The translations under genes and the position numbers were made by a program. This document shows, one piece after another, positions 1 through 12,095 of a DNA stretch of 64,000 bases. The notes under the pieces were generated by a model, which made no database searches, was not told the origin of the DNA, and saw only the letters and a list, made by a program, of their open reading frames with translations. Numbering within the stretch: position 1 is the stretch's first letter; the number at the start of each line of letters is the position of its first letter. Origin of the DNA: Culex pipiens pallens (taxonomy: Eukaryota > Arthropoda > Insecta > Diptera > Culicidae); contig NC_068939.1 in assembly GCF_016801865.2 (NCBI RefSeq), forward strand, positions 180,328,721 to 180,392,720, given 5' to 3'.

Positions 1-1010
1 AAATACTCAAAACTTTCACTAAACTACGTATTTTCGAAAAAAATACTCAAAATTTCCTTTTTTACGATGTGGGTATTATTTTTCATACATTTCGAATGCA
101 ATTACAACATTTTTTTGAAAATTCTCAAAACTTTCATAAAACTACGTATTTTCGAAAAAAATACTCAAAATTTCCTTTTTTACGATGTGGGTATTAAACG
201 ATCAGGATTTTTTAATACATTTTGAATGTAATCAATTTTTTTGAAAATTCTCAAAATTTTCACAAAGCTTCTTATTTAAAAAAATCAGTTATTGCGGTTA
301 TTGTTATATTATTATATTATTATCGTTTGATACCCTTATTGTAAAAATTGAAATTTTGAGTATTTTTTCGAAAATACGTAGTTTTGTGAAAATTTTGAGT
401 ATTTTCAAAAAATGTTTTTATAACATTCGAAATGTATGAAAAAATCCCGATCGTTTGATACCCACATTGTAATTATTGAAATTATGAGTATTTTTTTTTC
501 GAAAATACGAAGTTTTTTGAAAATTTTCAGTATTTTCAAAAAATGTTGTTATTACATTCGAAATGTATAAAAAAAATCCCGATCGTTTGATATTGTAAAA
601 ATTGAAATTTTGAGTATTTTTTTCGAAAATTCGTAATTTTGTGAAAATTTGGAGTATTTCAAAAAAATTGTTATTACACTCGAAATGTATGAAAAAATCC
701 CGATCGTTTGATACCCATATTGTAAAAATTGAAATTTTGAGTATTTTTTTCGAAAATACGTAGTTTTGTGAAAATTTGGAGTATTTTCAAAAAATATTGT
801 TATTACATTCGAAATGTTTGAAAAAATCCCGATCGTTTGATACCCATATTGTAAAAATTGAAATTTTGAGTATTTTTTTGAAAAAACGTAGTTTTGTGAA
901 AATTTTGAGTATTTTCTAAAAATGTTATTATTACATCCAAAATGTATGAAAAAAATCTGATCATTCGATACCCATATTGCAATAACAATATATTTTTGAT
1001 TTCTTTAGAG
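1..1010. repeat. Inverted minisatellite, about 130-bp unit
   Basis: The anchor CGATCGTTTGATACCC recurs at about 448, 580 (shortened), 701 and 830, and degenerately at 958, giving spacings of 132, 121, 129 and 128. Each unit also carries GAAATTTTGAGTATTTTT and TACGTAGTTTTGTGAAAA segments. In the first ~290 bases the same unit lies on the other strand, so two arrays meet head to head near 290-330. The left array runs off the window. No coding potential. Confidence 0.85.
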
Positions 1011-1264
1011 AAAAAATATGCATTTTCGAAATACAGAAAAAATACGTATTTTTGTGAAAACTTTCATGAAATAATAATTTCAATGGATAGCTGACATCAT
1101 CCCGATTCTAAAACACTATAATTTTTTGATGTTTGCATGAATTTCGTACGATTAAAGCCAATGTCTCCCATATAGCCAAAATCCCATAAGCTCTGTACCT
1201 CGGTTATGCACGCCTCGGTTTTGCATCCCCCATATGCGGTGCTAAACCGAGGCACGACTGTATA
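1011..1264. other. Spacer with a short hairpin
   Basis: No gene is seen. CCTCGGTTTTGC (1213-1224) and GCTAAACCGAGG (1241-1252) form an 11/12-bp hairpin with a second CCTCGGTTATGC-like half just upstream. This may be the end of a small palindromic element. Confidence 0.35.
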
Positions 1265-1531
1265 TAAAAAAAATTTCGACGGTTTTGTTCGAACGCGCAT
1301 CAGTTGATAACGGAAAGTCGGATCGGAGCGCACTTTGTTGCGTTGGGTTCGTATAAGCCCAAGCAAGGTTTTTACGCTAATTAGTTGACACTCTGGAACC
1401 GATTCCAGAAAATCTGCAGATTGTATGGAAAAAGTTACGTAAAATCAAATTTTGATCACAGGAGGCTGAATATGCAAAAAACCAAAAAACGTCAACAAAC
1501 GAAAAAAAGGCAGAACGAAGTTTGTCGGGTA
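1265..1531 (-). repeat. Dispersed ~270-bp repeat, copy A
   Basis: This stretch, from AATTTCGACGGTTTTGTTCG to TTTGTCGGGTAA, matches 14404-14690 on the opposite strand over its whole length with scattered differences. It is cut on its right by the TIR element at 1537. Its origin is not recognised. It lies downstream of an L1-like RT remnant in the same reading direction, as copy B lies downstream of another RT scrap. Confidence 0.75.
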
Positions 1532-1536
1532 ATGGG

Positions 1537-1799
1537 CTATCTACAATCACTTAGCTTAGAACATCTAAGTAAAGTAGTTACTTAGGAAAGTACGCAACTT
1601 ACGGCCGTCATCCACAATCAACTTAGAAATTTTGCTGGGCTGATATTGAAACGTCAACTTACCGTAGATTTTGAAATTTTTCAAACCATACGTCAGTTTC
1701 TAATTTGATTACTTTTCCATTGTAGAAGCTCGGCTTCATTTCCATTGATTCAAATTCCTAAGCTAAGTGAAATTTTCTAAGCTAAGTGATTGTAGATAG
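1537..1799. mobile_element. 263-bp MITE with 24-bp terminal inverted repeats
   Basis: The left end begins CTATCTACAATCACTTAGCT and the right end is its exact complement over 24 bases (1537-1560 against 1776-1799). A second partial copy of the end motif (CTAAGCTAAGTGAAA) lies just inside the right end. The interior has no ORF. It sits at the junction between repeat copy A and the LINE remnant. No clear target duplication beyond two or three bases was found, so the superfamily is not assigned. Confidence 0.8.
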
Positions 1800-1803
1800 G
1801 CCA

Positions 1804-2880
1804 TAAGGCTTGTTTTCCATAAAAAATCATGATCCACTCGATCGTAGTCTTTTTCTAAGTCTATGCTAAGCAACATGCGTTTAAATTGTTTACTTTGTTT
1901 CGCTTTTATTAAAATATTTCGCAAAATTCGTAAATTGTTAACACATGCCGAATCAGTGATACACGCTGATTGACCAGGACCTAACATTTTTTTCATCAGA
2001 GGTTGTAATCTAATCCACAAAATTTTTGAAAATATTTTGTAATCTCTGTTTAACATGCTTATGGGACGCCGGTTGTTAAGATCGTAGATGTCTCCTTTTT
2101 GGGAATTAGAGTAATAACTCCCGCTGAAAAAAGCGCTGGTGGATATTCGCCCTCTCTTAAGTATGAGTTAAATAATTTAAGCATATCATCTATTATCATT
2201 TCAAAAAAAAGTTTTATAAAAATCATATTTTATGTCATCTGGCCCCGGGACACGAATTGTTGGACGCAGAGTAGATTGCACATTTCAATTCGGGTTCGTC
2301 AATTGGTTTTGATAAGTTATCTCGGTCTTCATCATTTAGCGTAGTTGTTATGTTATCCAAAATTAAACTAAAATTACCATCAATGTCTGATTGTTTACTA
2401 AAAATATTACTAAAATGTTCATATAAAACGTGTTTCAGAGCTGATACTTTAGATGTTATGTCATCGTTTATTCTAAGGCTTAAAAGTTTTGAAGGTGTAG
2501 AGTTTTTAATCCGTGATGTTATTTGATACAAACTAAGCTTTTCATTTTCTAAAATATTACTACTTTTGTATGTTGAACGGTAAAAAATCATATTTCTTTG
2601 TTCAATTTCCATAATTTTAGACTTCACTATTGTCATTTCGTCGCATGTGCGTTCTCCATCTTTCTGTTTCTGGGCAAGTTCATTTAGTCACTGATAATAA
2701 AAGCTTTTTTCTCTGCAGACCTGTTGATTGCGCTCTTGATTTTCTTTTTTGAAAAAGTATTTCGTTTTTGATTCAAAATCATTATTCCACCAGGTGCTTA
2801 TATTCATAAAAGAGTTCCTATTTTTGAGTCCGTTGTACATTTCCATGAATCTTCGTGAATAAAGTAGCAAAAGTTAAGAA
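1804..2880 (-). pseudogene. L1-like LINE ORF2 remnant (linker and start of RT)
   Basis: Read on the minus strand, 2870-2688 encodes an EN-to-RT linker rich in charged residues (STWWNNDFESKTKYFF). 2636-2235 continues to SNNSCPGAR, which resembles the PGxDG motif. 2100-1804 gives RPISMLNRDYKIFSKIL, then GPGQSACI, then LSIDLEKDYDRVDHDFLWK, the RT palm motif A region. These are typical of L1/Tx1-type reverse transcriptases. Stops and frameshifts separate the blocks, motif A has K-D-Y in place of the usual K-A-F, and the catalytic FADD block is absent. It is a dead fragment, truncated at its 3' side by the repeat and MITE. No endonuclease domain is visible. Confidence 0.8.
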
Positions 2881-3459
2881 TTTTGTTCTGATTTTTACTG
2901 TAACATAAGTTTTTTTCAAGGATTATTTTTGAAAATTCCAAACCAGACAATAATTCAATATAAAATATTACTCAGAAGAAAGTTTTCTCCATTTTAATGA
3001 CAGCCCTAAAGGCATTATTTCAAAATCCTTTGAATCTCGGAAAAAGCACTATTCTTTTTAAATTTCTTTCCTCTAAAGCTATTGAAGCTGTAGTATTTTG
3101 TACGTGATGACCTTTAAAAAGTTCCTCCTTCGAAACAGAAGCTGACGCGCAAACCCGTGGCAGTGTTTTAATTTGTCACGTTTTCGCTTCCACTAATTAA
3201 AGGAAACGAGATTGTGCGAGACTCTGCTGTTTTGGGGGGAAGCCTTTTTCCCCACCAGACCGTGACGGAAGCACGAACAGAAGAAAAGATCGTTCGGCTT
3301 GGTGCTGAGAATCTTGCGCTGGGAGTACCAGATGCTACCATGGGGGGGAAAATTGTTTAGTTGAGAAAAACATGATATTTTTCAAAATTTAGGCATTTAT
3401 TGTTACGTTTATTATGATTTTCGAAAAATAATATATAGATTGTAATTCAATCAAAATGC
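2881..3459. other. No feature seen
   Basis: Mixed-composition non-coding sequence without ORFs of interest or recognised repeats. Confidence 0.4.
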
Positions 3460-3960
3460 AAAAAGGTCGTTTATAAGACAAACTTGAAAGGAAAAAGCTC
3501 CTCCCAAAGCACACCGTCCTAATTGCTGTCAAACGAACCGAAAAAAAGAAGCTCTGCAAAATTTCCGCCGCTGGAAACGCTCGTGGGAATCTCCTTCACC
3601 GGGAAAGCCGACATGGAGCAGCATTAATTATTAATTTGACGTTATAATTACAGGCAAGAGCACACGATTCAATCGATTTCGGACGCCGTGCCGCGCGCCG
3701 GTTCGATTAAAGGGCGAAAATGTTTGGCCAACGCGCTTTTTCCACCACTCCTCGGAGAGAGTCTCCGGCGGTGATGGCGATAATTAAATCAAAATCATGG
3801 CCCATAATCACGAGCTGGAGCCGTCGCTTTTGGTGGTGTCGATGGTGCTAGATTTGAACGCGACCGGGTATCGACGTCACCGGGGTTGAACCGAACGTGA
3901 TTTGATTCAATTAGGACCTTTAAGTTACCCTTTAATCGTGCAGCTTGGGTGGTTTTATTA
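3460..3960. other. G+C-richer non-coding block with homeodomain-like sites
   Basis: This stretch stands out from its AT-rich surroundings. TAATTATTAATTT (3627-3639 area) and TTATAATTAC follow a normal-complexity segment, then come CCGCGCGCCGG and CGATAATTAAATC. There is no ORF. It could be a conserved regulatory block, but nothing beyond composition and TAATTA cores supports that. Confidence 0.25.
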
Positions 3961-5539
3961 TCCTGAAACAATTTTTGAACGTTCTATCCTATATCATCAA
4001 CATCAATCCGTTAGAGCCTCTTAACAACTGAGCAAACTCAATTAAAAAAAAAACAAAGATACCAATCCAAGTAGAAGGCAATCCAGCTCTTTCACCCGTC
4101 AATCGATACATGTTTGCCTACTGCCGTAGCCACGTGTCCATCGAGGGTCATTTCCCGAAACGGACCTGAGAGGAACCATGCCTATCATGGTATCATGGTA
4201 CTGTCGATGAAGAATCGATCCAGATCCCGCACCCGTTCCGGGATCGAAACACTCTTATTTATGAGCAATGATGAAAGGCGCATTTCAGGAAAATGAAATA
4301 AGTGGGAAATTGTTTAAATTTGAATTTTGCTGCTCCACTTTTTAAAGGGGACAAGGGAAATTCTCCACAGTTTTCCCAAATAAGTTTCGCTTGAAGTTGG
4401 ACGATTTTTTGAATAGGTAAATGGTCAAAAAAGACACCCTAGGCGAGTGACATTGTTGTTCGAATTCTTTGTGTTCTAATTTTCATTTTTCTTCTATAAG
4501 TCGACAAATTCAACAAATCTGTTTGAACTTTATGCTTTGATTGTTGGTTATTTTATTTTGAAATAATTGAAGAAAATTTGAGGAATGACTTAGTTTAATT
4601 TGCAGAATTGAATATTGTTTCGAAAATTCTTATGATTTATTAAAAAAAGAAGTTTAACAAATATAAATTGCTATATTCAGACAAAAAAATTCAGTGAATA
4701 ATATTTTGTCATCTCAAAGCATAGATACAAATTTTTTAATTAACAGGTTGAAAAAAATGTACGATTTAAATAAAATTTAGATCGTAAATTATATTATTCT
4801 GTGTCTTTCAAAAAGTTGAAGATAATATTTAGAGTACCTTTTCAAATGGTCCTTTGTGCCATAGGTTTCCTACGTTGATAAGACTATTTGAAAAGCAAGC
4901 TTGGTTTGGAGCCACAATTTGGAAATTTTAAATTGAAAACAATATTTTGGTCCCGCAACCTTGGGGGAGGTAGATGGGAAGCTAAAAAAATAACATTTAT
5001 TTCTATTTTGATCTGAGTTCAGCTCTCAAATTGTTTCGTACAATTAATAATAAAAGTGAACATCGCAAGATTTTTTGTTTTAAATATTTTTTAACTATCG
5101 AACATTGCAACAAATTGCAAAAAGAAATTTTTTTTCAGCACGAGTCGTAAATTAAAAGCGATGAAAACGACGAGAGCTGAAAAAAAAAATAACGGAATTA
5201 TACAGCAAATGTCAATGCATTTAGCCAATTATCCGTTTAAATCAAAACAGTGTTGAAAAGTAGTAGCATCCATTTCAGTGCTGAAAAAAAGAACTTTTCA
5301 GCATTTGTTTTCAAAAGTGTTACTATCTATTTTTTAAATTTTGGTAGGGAAAAGTAAGCTGATTCATCATTCGAGAATGACAGGAAAATTGCAAAAATGT
5401 CCATTATTAATTCAAAAAAACCATTTGATTAAAAAAAATAATCGTTCTTATAAAAATAAAATTGTTTGATTTGTGTCAGAAAAACACAAATGGAAGAATT
5501 GATTTCCGAAAGCTGAAATTTGGATTATTTAAAAAAAAT
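3961..5539. other. AT-rich non-coding; part of a TTTTCAGCAC repeat family
   Basis: No gene is seen. 5137-5330 contains TTTTTTCAGCACGAGTCGT, GTGCTGAAAAAAAGAACTTT and related palindromic words that recur inverted at 18655-18800, so it is a dispersed repeat. The remainder is low-information AT-rich DNA. Confidence 0.4.
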
Positions 5540-5971
5540 AGTCTTCCTGAGACCGTGGTGTAGGGGTAAGCGTGATTGCCCCCCACCCAGTTGGCCTGGG
5601 TTCGATCCCAGATTGTCCCGGTGGCATTTTTCGAGACGAGATTTGTCTGATCACGCCTTCCGTCGGATGGGGAAGTAAATGTTGGCCCCGGTCTAACCTA
5701 AAGGTTAGGTCGTTAGCTCAGTCCAGGAGTAGGAGTCGTCTCCCTGGGTCCTGTCTCGGTGGAGTCGCTGGTAGGCAGTTGGATTAATAATCCAAAGGTC
5801 GTCAGTTTGAATCCCGGGGTAGATGGAAGCTTAGGTGTAAAAAGAGGTTTGCAATTGCCTCAACAATCAAGCCTTCGGACACCTAGTTTCGAGTAGGAAT
5901 CTCGCAATCGAGAACGCCAAGGCAATGCTGTAAAGCGAATAATTTGATTTTTTTTTTGAGTCTTCCTGAGA
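5540..5971 (+). mobile_element. tRNA-derived SINE, two tRNA-like modules, 13-bp TSD
   Basis: The 13-base duplication AGTCTTCCTGAGA lies at 5540-5552 and 5959-5971. Between them, the first module has an A-box-like TGGTGTAGGGGTAAGCG and a B box GGGTTCGATCC (about 5598). A second module near 5768-5820 has TGGTAGGCAGTTGG and AGTTTGAATCCC. The body then runs to a T-rich 3' end (5947-5957). Two Pol III promoter-like units in one ~400-bp element suggest a dimeric tRNA ancestry. The Twin SINE of Culex pipiens is also dimeric, but I cannot confirm identity, and this element is longer. Confidence 0.85.
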
Positions 5972-6890
5972 ATTAATGGCTGCTAAACATTTTGTAATAA
6001 AATTTATTAAGTTTTTTTGTGGGTTAAATTAAGGCTAATACATAATACCATAATGCAACTCACCCAAGTAACATTTTTAAACCAGCTAGCCACCACCAAG
6101 TTTTATTAAAGTTTTATGGTAGCATCTTTTTTGATTTTTGGTAGCATCTTGATTGTTTAATAGTTTAATTTGGGCATTCACCGGGCATTTGGGCATTTTA
6201 ACAAGGTTTTAAGCCTCGGACATAAAACCGACTGGCTTTCACTAAGGTTTTATGAAAGTTTTAATAGAGACTAGAAAACCAGATGGCAATGCCATACCAA
6301 ACGGTTTTATCGCATGCTTCTTTAAACCCAAGGGTGTTGTAGCTGTCAAGTGCCATTAGGCATGCAAAAAGCTCACTTAAAACCATAAGCTCCTCAAAGA
6401 GCATTTAACGCAGCCAAATAGTAAATGATTAAATATGATTGACCGTCATCTTGGCAGAAACAATAGAAAAACAGCATAAATTTGATTAAAATTTAATGAA
6501 AACACACAATTATGATGAATTTCTGACACCGTTCGCATAGCCATAGAAGTTCAAAAATATTTTTCATCCGATTTGGGTCCTAAAATTAAGCTTAAATTTG
6601 TGATATTAATGTTCACAACGATAAAGCTCATTTTTCTGAGTAGAATGACCCTTTGAACGGCCGCAATGATTTAAAATGGATTTTTTATTCAATTTTGAAA
6701 ACATTACTTTACGGCTCTTCTTGACAGAAAAGGTTCTACTTGACAGCTCGTTCCAAGGGAACCATAGTTGATCCATCGAAAAAATGTTGTCTTGTCAATA
6801 TTTTTGTTGCGTTAAAATGAAAAAAAGGGATAAGAAATGATTTTTAATTGTGATTTTTACCGTTTTACATAAAAATTTGCATATGATTTT
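5972..6890. other. AT-rich non-coding
   Basis: No gene is seen. 6090-6310 contains several related words (TTTTATGGTAGCATC, GGTTTTATGAAAGTTTTA) and GGGCATT repeats, which suggests an old decayed repeat. Confidence 0.35.
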
Positions 6891-7599
6891 ACTGCCCATG
6901 ATCGCATAAATGCCCCATATGCATTTTCAACAATTTGAGAAAACGAGCTTGGAATTTTAAATAACGTTTTTTCATTAATTTTAATTATACAACCATTATA
7001 CTGAAAAATCATTCAACATAGTTCTCAAACTTGCTCTTGTTTATGCTTTTGATAAGTTAGTATTGAAATTAGTCTTGATGTTTCTCTTTCAATTTGAAAA
7101 AGTACGCAGGATGGGACCTGGTATGTGAACATTTTCTACATAGTGTATCAATATGTTCGCAAACCAGCCCGATCGCAGCATGCTGCCCCATTAGTAAACA
7201 AATTTTTCAGCAAAAAATGGAGAAAAATTGCATTTTTTAAATGAATTAATCAGCCATTTGGGAGATTTATGTGACCGTGAAATGGATGAAAACCCTTCAA
7301 GATGGCCGGTCTGTATAATTGCTGACTTATTTAAAAGATTAAAGAATCTGAAATTCAGGAATTCAGGACATAATATTTTGTAGAGGGACTGGTTTGTGCT
7401 TGGGTTTGTGAACATTATCACGATGGGACTCATATTTGAACATTTTTCAGATGGGACAAACAAATTTGTCGTTGATTACTGAATTTCTGGAACAAATTGG
7501 TAAATAAAGTAGAAAGTAACACAACAAACGAAGCTATTCCAATATCTAAGTCAAAATCGACAAAAATGCATATGGGACATTTATGCGAACATGGGCAGT
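6891..7599. mobile_element. 709-bp TIR element (ACTGCCCATG ends)
   Basis: The left end ACTGCCCATGATCGCATAAA is matched by the complement of the right end over about 38 bases (6891-6928 against 7562-7599), with only a few differences. If the ends are taken as CTGCCCAT, the flanks give a possible 4-bp duplication TTTA. No transposase is encoded; the interior repeats words such as GATGGGAC and TGAACATTTT. Confidence 0.75.
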
Positions 7600-7625
7600 T
7601 TAGTACCCAATTATTAATTCTTAGG

Positions 7626-8716
7626 AAAGTACATCATATCTAAACCAGGGTTGCCGGACTCGTTTGAAAGGTCTTTCAATTACCTAACCAACGATGGGTT
7701 GGATGATGGATCCGGAAGTTGTTTACAAACAAATAAAGGAGATCCGGCCTAAAAAGTACATAAATTTCACTTAAGTGGGCATAACTTGAAACAAGGTTGC
7801 CAGATTTTCAATGGACTCTTTGGAAAGGTCTTTCTTTTACCTAACTAACAATGGGTTGGATGATGGATCCGGACATCGTTTGCATACATTTAAGTGAGAT
7901 CCGGCTTCAACAAAGTACATAAATATCACTTAAGTGGCTATAACTCGAGACAGGTTTGCAAGATTCTCAATGTATTGGACTCGTTGGAAAGGTCTTTCAA
8001 TTACCTTTCTAACGATGTGTAACATGATGGTATTTGAATCAATTTCTGGCCATTTATCTAACATCCCGATATTTTTTTCGGAGTTATTGGAGGTTACTGT
8101 CGGAAGGAGATTCTCATCCCCTGAGGACACCGTGAGTGATTTTGCTCGTTCGCGTCCAACCACCCCCTTTTGGCCCTTCATACGGCAGTAATTTGAAGAT
8201 GCTTCCTTTGAGTCTGAGCCACTGTAATTCTAGGCAACCGCTACATAGGTCATCCTTGTGGCCCTGTTGGTTAGCACATCAAATCAAATCAAATCAAATC
8301 AAATTTATCTAACATCCCGATATATGAGAAAACACATTTTTATGCATAACTTTTGAACTACTTATCGCAACTTCAATTTGTATAAAACTTGATCTATGGG
8401 ACCCTAAACCAAGTTTTCGATTCTGAGTCGATATATATATACATGAAGGTGGGTCTACGAAGTTCATATGAAAAGTTCAATTTTCGAGCAGGATTATAGC
8501 CTTAACTCAGTGAGGAAGGCAAAATAAACGAAAAAAAAATCTTTTAAATTAAAAAAAAAAAAACGAAAAATCTCATAGAGATTTAAAAATCGTATGCCCT
8601 TTTCAAATCTCATTTTCGAGTGCAATTGGCTCCATATACACAATAATGGGTTATATAAGCCTAGGATAACATGTCTACAAAGTTTCATTGAAATCGGAGA
8701 GGGTCGGGTACAAAAG
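7626..8716 (+). repeat. Common mosquito-type repeat with three ~145-bp tandem units
   Basis: Units begin at about 7650, 7797 and 7940, each with GGTTGCC or GGTTTGC, then GGAAAGGTCTTTC, an ACCTAAC-like word, ATGATGGATCCGG and CACTTAAGTGG. The segment continues after a nested insertion (8073-8302) to the tail-like TTAACTCAGTGAGGAAGGC near 8500 and beyond. It is interrupted again at 8717-9233 and resumes at 9234. No coding function is evident. Confidence 0.65.
8052..8323 (+). mobile_element. 230-bp retroposon fragment with CAAAT tail and 21-bp TSD
   Basis: A 21-base duplication beginning ATTTATCTAACATCCCGAT lies at 8052-8072 and 8303-8323. The inserted 8073-8302 segment ends in a (CAAAT)n tail of about five units. 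No internal Pol III boxes are evident, so a 5'-truncated LINE 3' end fits better than a SINE. It interrupts the common repeat, so it is the younger of the two. Confidence 0.85.
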
Positions 8717-9233
8717 TACCGTAAAATGGGGTGACTTTGATAGCCGGGGTGACTTTGATAGGTTTGCGATTTTTCCGAAAAATGAAGAGTACAATTCAAA
8801 TACTTACGGAATGGTTTAGAATCATACTGACCGTTGTAGAGAAGTGTTCAAAGTACCTCAAGAAGGACTTTTCATAAAATTTTGAAAAGTTTAACAAGTT
8901 AGTTAACTATAGTTAAGAAAATGTTGATGAAATTCATTATTTAAATCTTCTCAAAGTGTCATGATTTTCTCAATGAACATGATTTTGAATCAGAAAACGG
9001 AATGCATTTTCGGATTCTTTGGACAATTTTCCACTAGGAGAAGGTTGCATAAGTTTGCAAATAATAAATAATTCGAATTCAGTATCAAATGCAATATAAA
9101 TCGATAATTTTATAAACATAACTAGTTTTTACAAATTTCAGATAAAAATTCCTACTTTTTAACAATTTTTTTTTTTTGGAAAATATTACAAAAATTAATT
9201 AAAATACTATCAAAGTCACCCCGGTTTACGGTA
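8717..9233. mobile_element. 517-bp TA-type MITE (TACCGTAAA ends)
   Basis: The left end TACCGTAAAATGGGGTGACT (8717 on) and the right end (9207-9233) are complementary over about 27 bases. Flanking sequence reads continuously as AAAAG-TA-CGAG once the element is removed, so the duplication is TA. Relatives lie at 36108 and 36171, and a similarly ended one at 59464. There is no transposase. The interior is AT-rich. Confidence 0.85.
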
Positions 9234-11968
9234 CGAGAAAACATTTCTGATTTGAGCTTGAATTGCTCACAGGTAAAAGTTGAAAAGTTATTCGATTTTT
9301 TTTCTTAAATAATTTGGAAACATGGAAATAGGAATGCAATTCCAGAGTTTTATTTGAAAAGTTCTTGAAAATATGGGAATTTCAAAATCTTATAGAATCT
9401 TTTTAAATGACATCTGCAATTGAACTAAACGATAGACTTTTAGTAACTTTTAAAGTTCCTAAATTTTAATTCAAGTCCACATTACTTCCTTGCCCTGATT
9501 TGTTTTGTTCCAAATGGATTTAATGGACCAATAAAAAAATTCTAAATCAAAAAATCTGAATCACGAAAAAAATGCAATTGGTTATAAAATTATTTAGTCA
9601 ATGTTTTAAAATTGTTCCACATTTCACCTACTACCTGTTCATATTAAGCGTCTGACGAACGACGGAGACAGTTTGTCCGTCCATCCTGAATGCAGCATGA
9701 ATGTGTGGTTAAAGCTTTCGGCTCGTTAGGCCCCGATCAAAAAGCATAGAATTTGAGTGGATGTGTGGCTCCCCTCCCTCCTGATCACCCTTCCGCAAAC
9801 ATTCCGAATCGTAGGCAGGTCCCCAAATCTGTATACAAGGATGTGTTTAGCCATCCACTCCCCCGCACAGGAATCAACCGGAACAAATCGGATTTTTGCA
9901 GGGTTATCTTTCGAATCCAGGTTTAAAAAAAGGAAAAACCCTTTCGTTGGCCCACCCACGGTTCGGTGGAGTTGTAGCTTGTTAGTCAAAACGGTATACA
10001 TGGGGGAGGGGAGATGGGATTCGAATGGATTCACCTCACGAATTTTGAACGGCCAAAACATCCCGGAGAGAGGTCGATTGGACCTCGCTTGGACACGTTG
10101 ACGCAATAGGGAATAAAGCAAACGATTTCTGGGTATCGTTTTTTTTTTTGGTTTGCACCCTCTCACAGTTCCAGATTTTTTGAATTTGGGTTTCTGCTGA
10201 GCGGTTCAATTAGCGATGCGGTGGATGTCCAACAAGAATCGATCGTTTGACTTTCGACTTTGATAAAAATTTCGTTTCCAAAAAGTAATTCTCAAATTTC
10301 CCAAAACCATCCTCCAGGTTTGGGTGACAGCACTAATTTGAACCAAAACGGTGTAATCCTCGTTGAAACATCCGGCTCAAGAATGACGGATTAAAAAAGG
10401 CAGAAAGCCACAAAGCTCTTCCTCGAGAGAGAAAAAAAAAGTCAACGCAAAATAAGCTTGGCCAGTTGAAGTTTGAAAGCTGCTGACCTACCCTCCCTCC
10501 AGTCTCTTCCCCAACTCCGTGTCAGTTGGATCAATTTGATGAAAAGTTGCCAGCAAAAGTGACGAAAGGATTAAGTTCATTATTTTCTCACCAAATACCC
10601 CCCGACCACCTCGCATCCTCACTGTAATGGAGAATCTTCATTCCATTATTTTCTTTTTGTCTGTTTTCATTCATTTCGTTTGTTTTGTGCCTTCTCATCG
10701 GGCCCTTTGTGGGTGACACATTTCGCTGTTTTTTTTTCTCTCTTTCTTCAACTTTATTTCAACAATGGGTGAGGTCAGAAAATCCCAACTCTGCGATAAT
10801 TTTCCTCCCTTCTCTTTTGATGAGGGTCCTCCCCCTTGGCACAACTGTCCGGCGGAGCTTTGTTTCGGACTCTTTGTTCGCGCGAGTCGAAGAATGGGGA
10901 AATTTTTTTTCCAAAAAGAAAGAAAAATAAAATGAAATAAAAAGGAGTAACAAAAGCGACACGGCTTCCGCGGCTATCTGACTTTTCTCTTTTTTATGCC
11001 TCCTTTGGCGGGAAAAAGCATATTAAAAATGCACTAGATGAGGGTTCCATTATGGCGGAATAAAAAGGAGACGATATGCGCTCGGTTTCGACTTTTGAAG
11101 GGAAAAGCCCTGTTGCGAGAGGGTTTGACTCTCGGTGCCCATTGTCTCCGTAATTGGGAAATTATTTATTGCTTCGGCCCTTTTCGACCAACCTATAGGA
11201 CGAGGAAAACGAGGTTCAGGTTGATTTCTTGTATTGTTGCAGGTTGCCTTTATTTTAAGGTGAAACGGGACAATCAGTCATAAGTTTTTTTTAAGTTTAC
11301 TGTCAACCAAAATTATAATCATTTTGAACACCAAATGGTACCCAAATTATAAAAGTTTAGTTTCAACATTTTAACAAATACTTGATATCTACTCCATTAA
11401 CCCTTAAATGACTATGCATGCCCGTCAAACAAATCGTTTACAAATTTCTCATCGTAATAAACCACCGATCGGTTAAATTACCCTTTTAAAGGTCATATCA
11501 TGAGAAAAAAGTGTAACTTATCCTTGATTTCTACTTTGCGTAAATAACTTCTGGCAATAAATATCGACACCCTTGCGGCTTCCTTGCCACAGCACAGAGG
11601 CCCCAACACCGACCACAGACCACAAGCATGAACCAGCACCCACCATATTGAAGGGCCGCACGGAGTTCGTCAACGATTTATGGATGGACCAAGCCCATCG
11701 AGCAGCCCGTTGCTGGTCATGAATTTTCAGCACCCGGAAAGTGTGTATTGGGCGAACGATGAAGTCTGGTCACTGATTTTTGGTCATATTTTGGGTTTCT
11801 ATGTAATCACGAAAACTCAATATATGACCATAAATCGACATGTTGACACTTTGGCTCAAATCCGATGGCAGATTCAGATTCAGCGGGCCAAAATACATGA
11901 GAAAACATATAGTTGAACAGTTTTCGAATTTCGTTCGTGGTTCCTTCTCCCTTGAAAATTAGGCATTT
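9234..11968. other. Unassigned sequence, G+C-richer from 9640
   Basis: 9234-9640 is AT-rich. 9640-11300 is of higher complexity, including overlapping opposite-strand ORFs around 9730-10160 that match no protein I recognise. 11300-11480 is AT-rich. 11520-11960 is again mixed. It could be intronic or intergenic host DNA. No splice-framed exon could be defended. Confidence 0.4.
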
Positions 11969-12095
11969 AAAATTTAAGATCACACCTCCGTGTAAGCACG
12001 AGAGCAAGCAGCAGTCAAGTGCTCAGTGCTCCATCGTTTTTTCGATTTTTTTCGCCGTAAATTACCGTGATTATCCGCGAGTTTGCTCCTGCAGC

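Noticed and set aside
4114..4296. 60-aa ORF with Arg/Ser runs
   Set aside because: No homology recognised; short and in non-coding context.
7930..8191. 83-85 aa ORFs on both strands
   Set aside because: They span the junction of the common repeat and the inserted retroposon fragment, so cannot be one gene.
9726..10166. 146-aa minus-strand ORF and overlapping 114-aa plus-strand ORF
   Set aside because: No recognisable domain, overlapping on opposite strands, no start context or splice support; likely chance.
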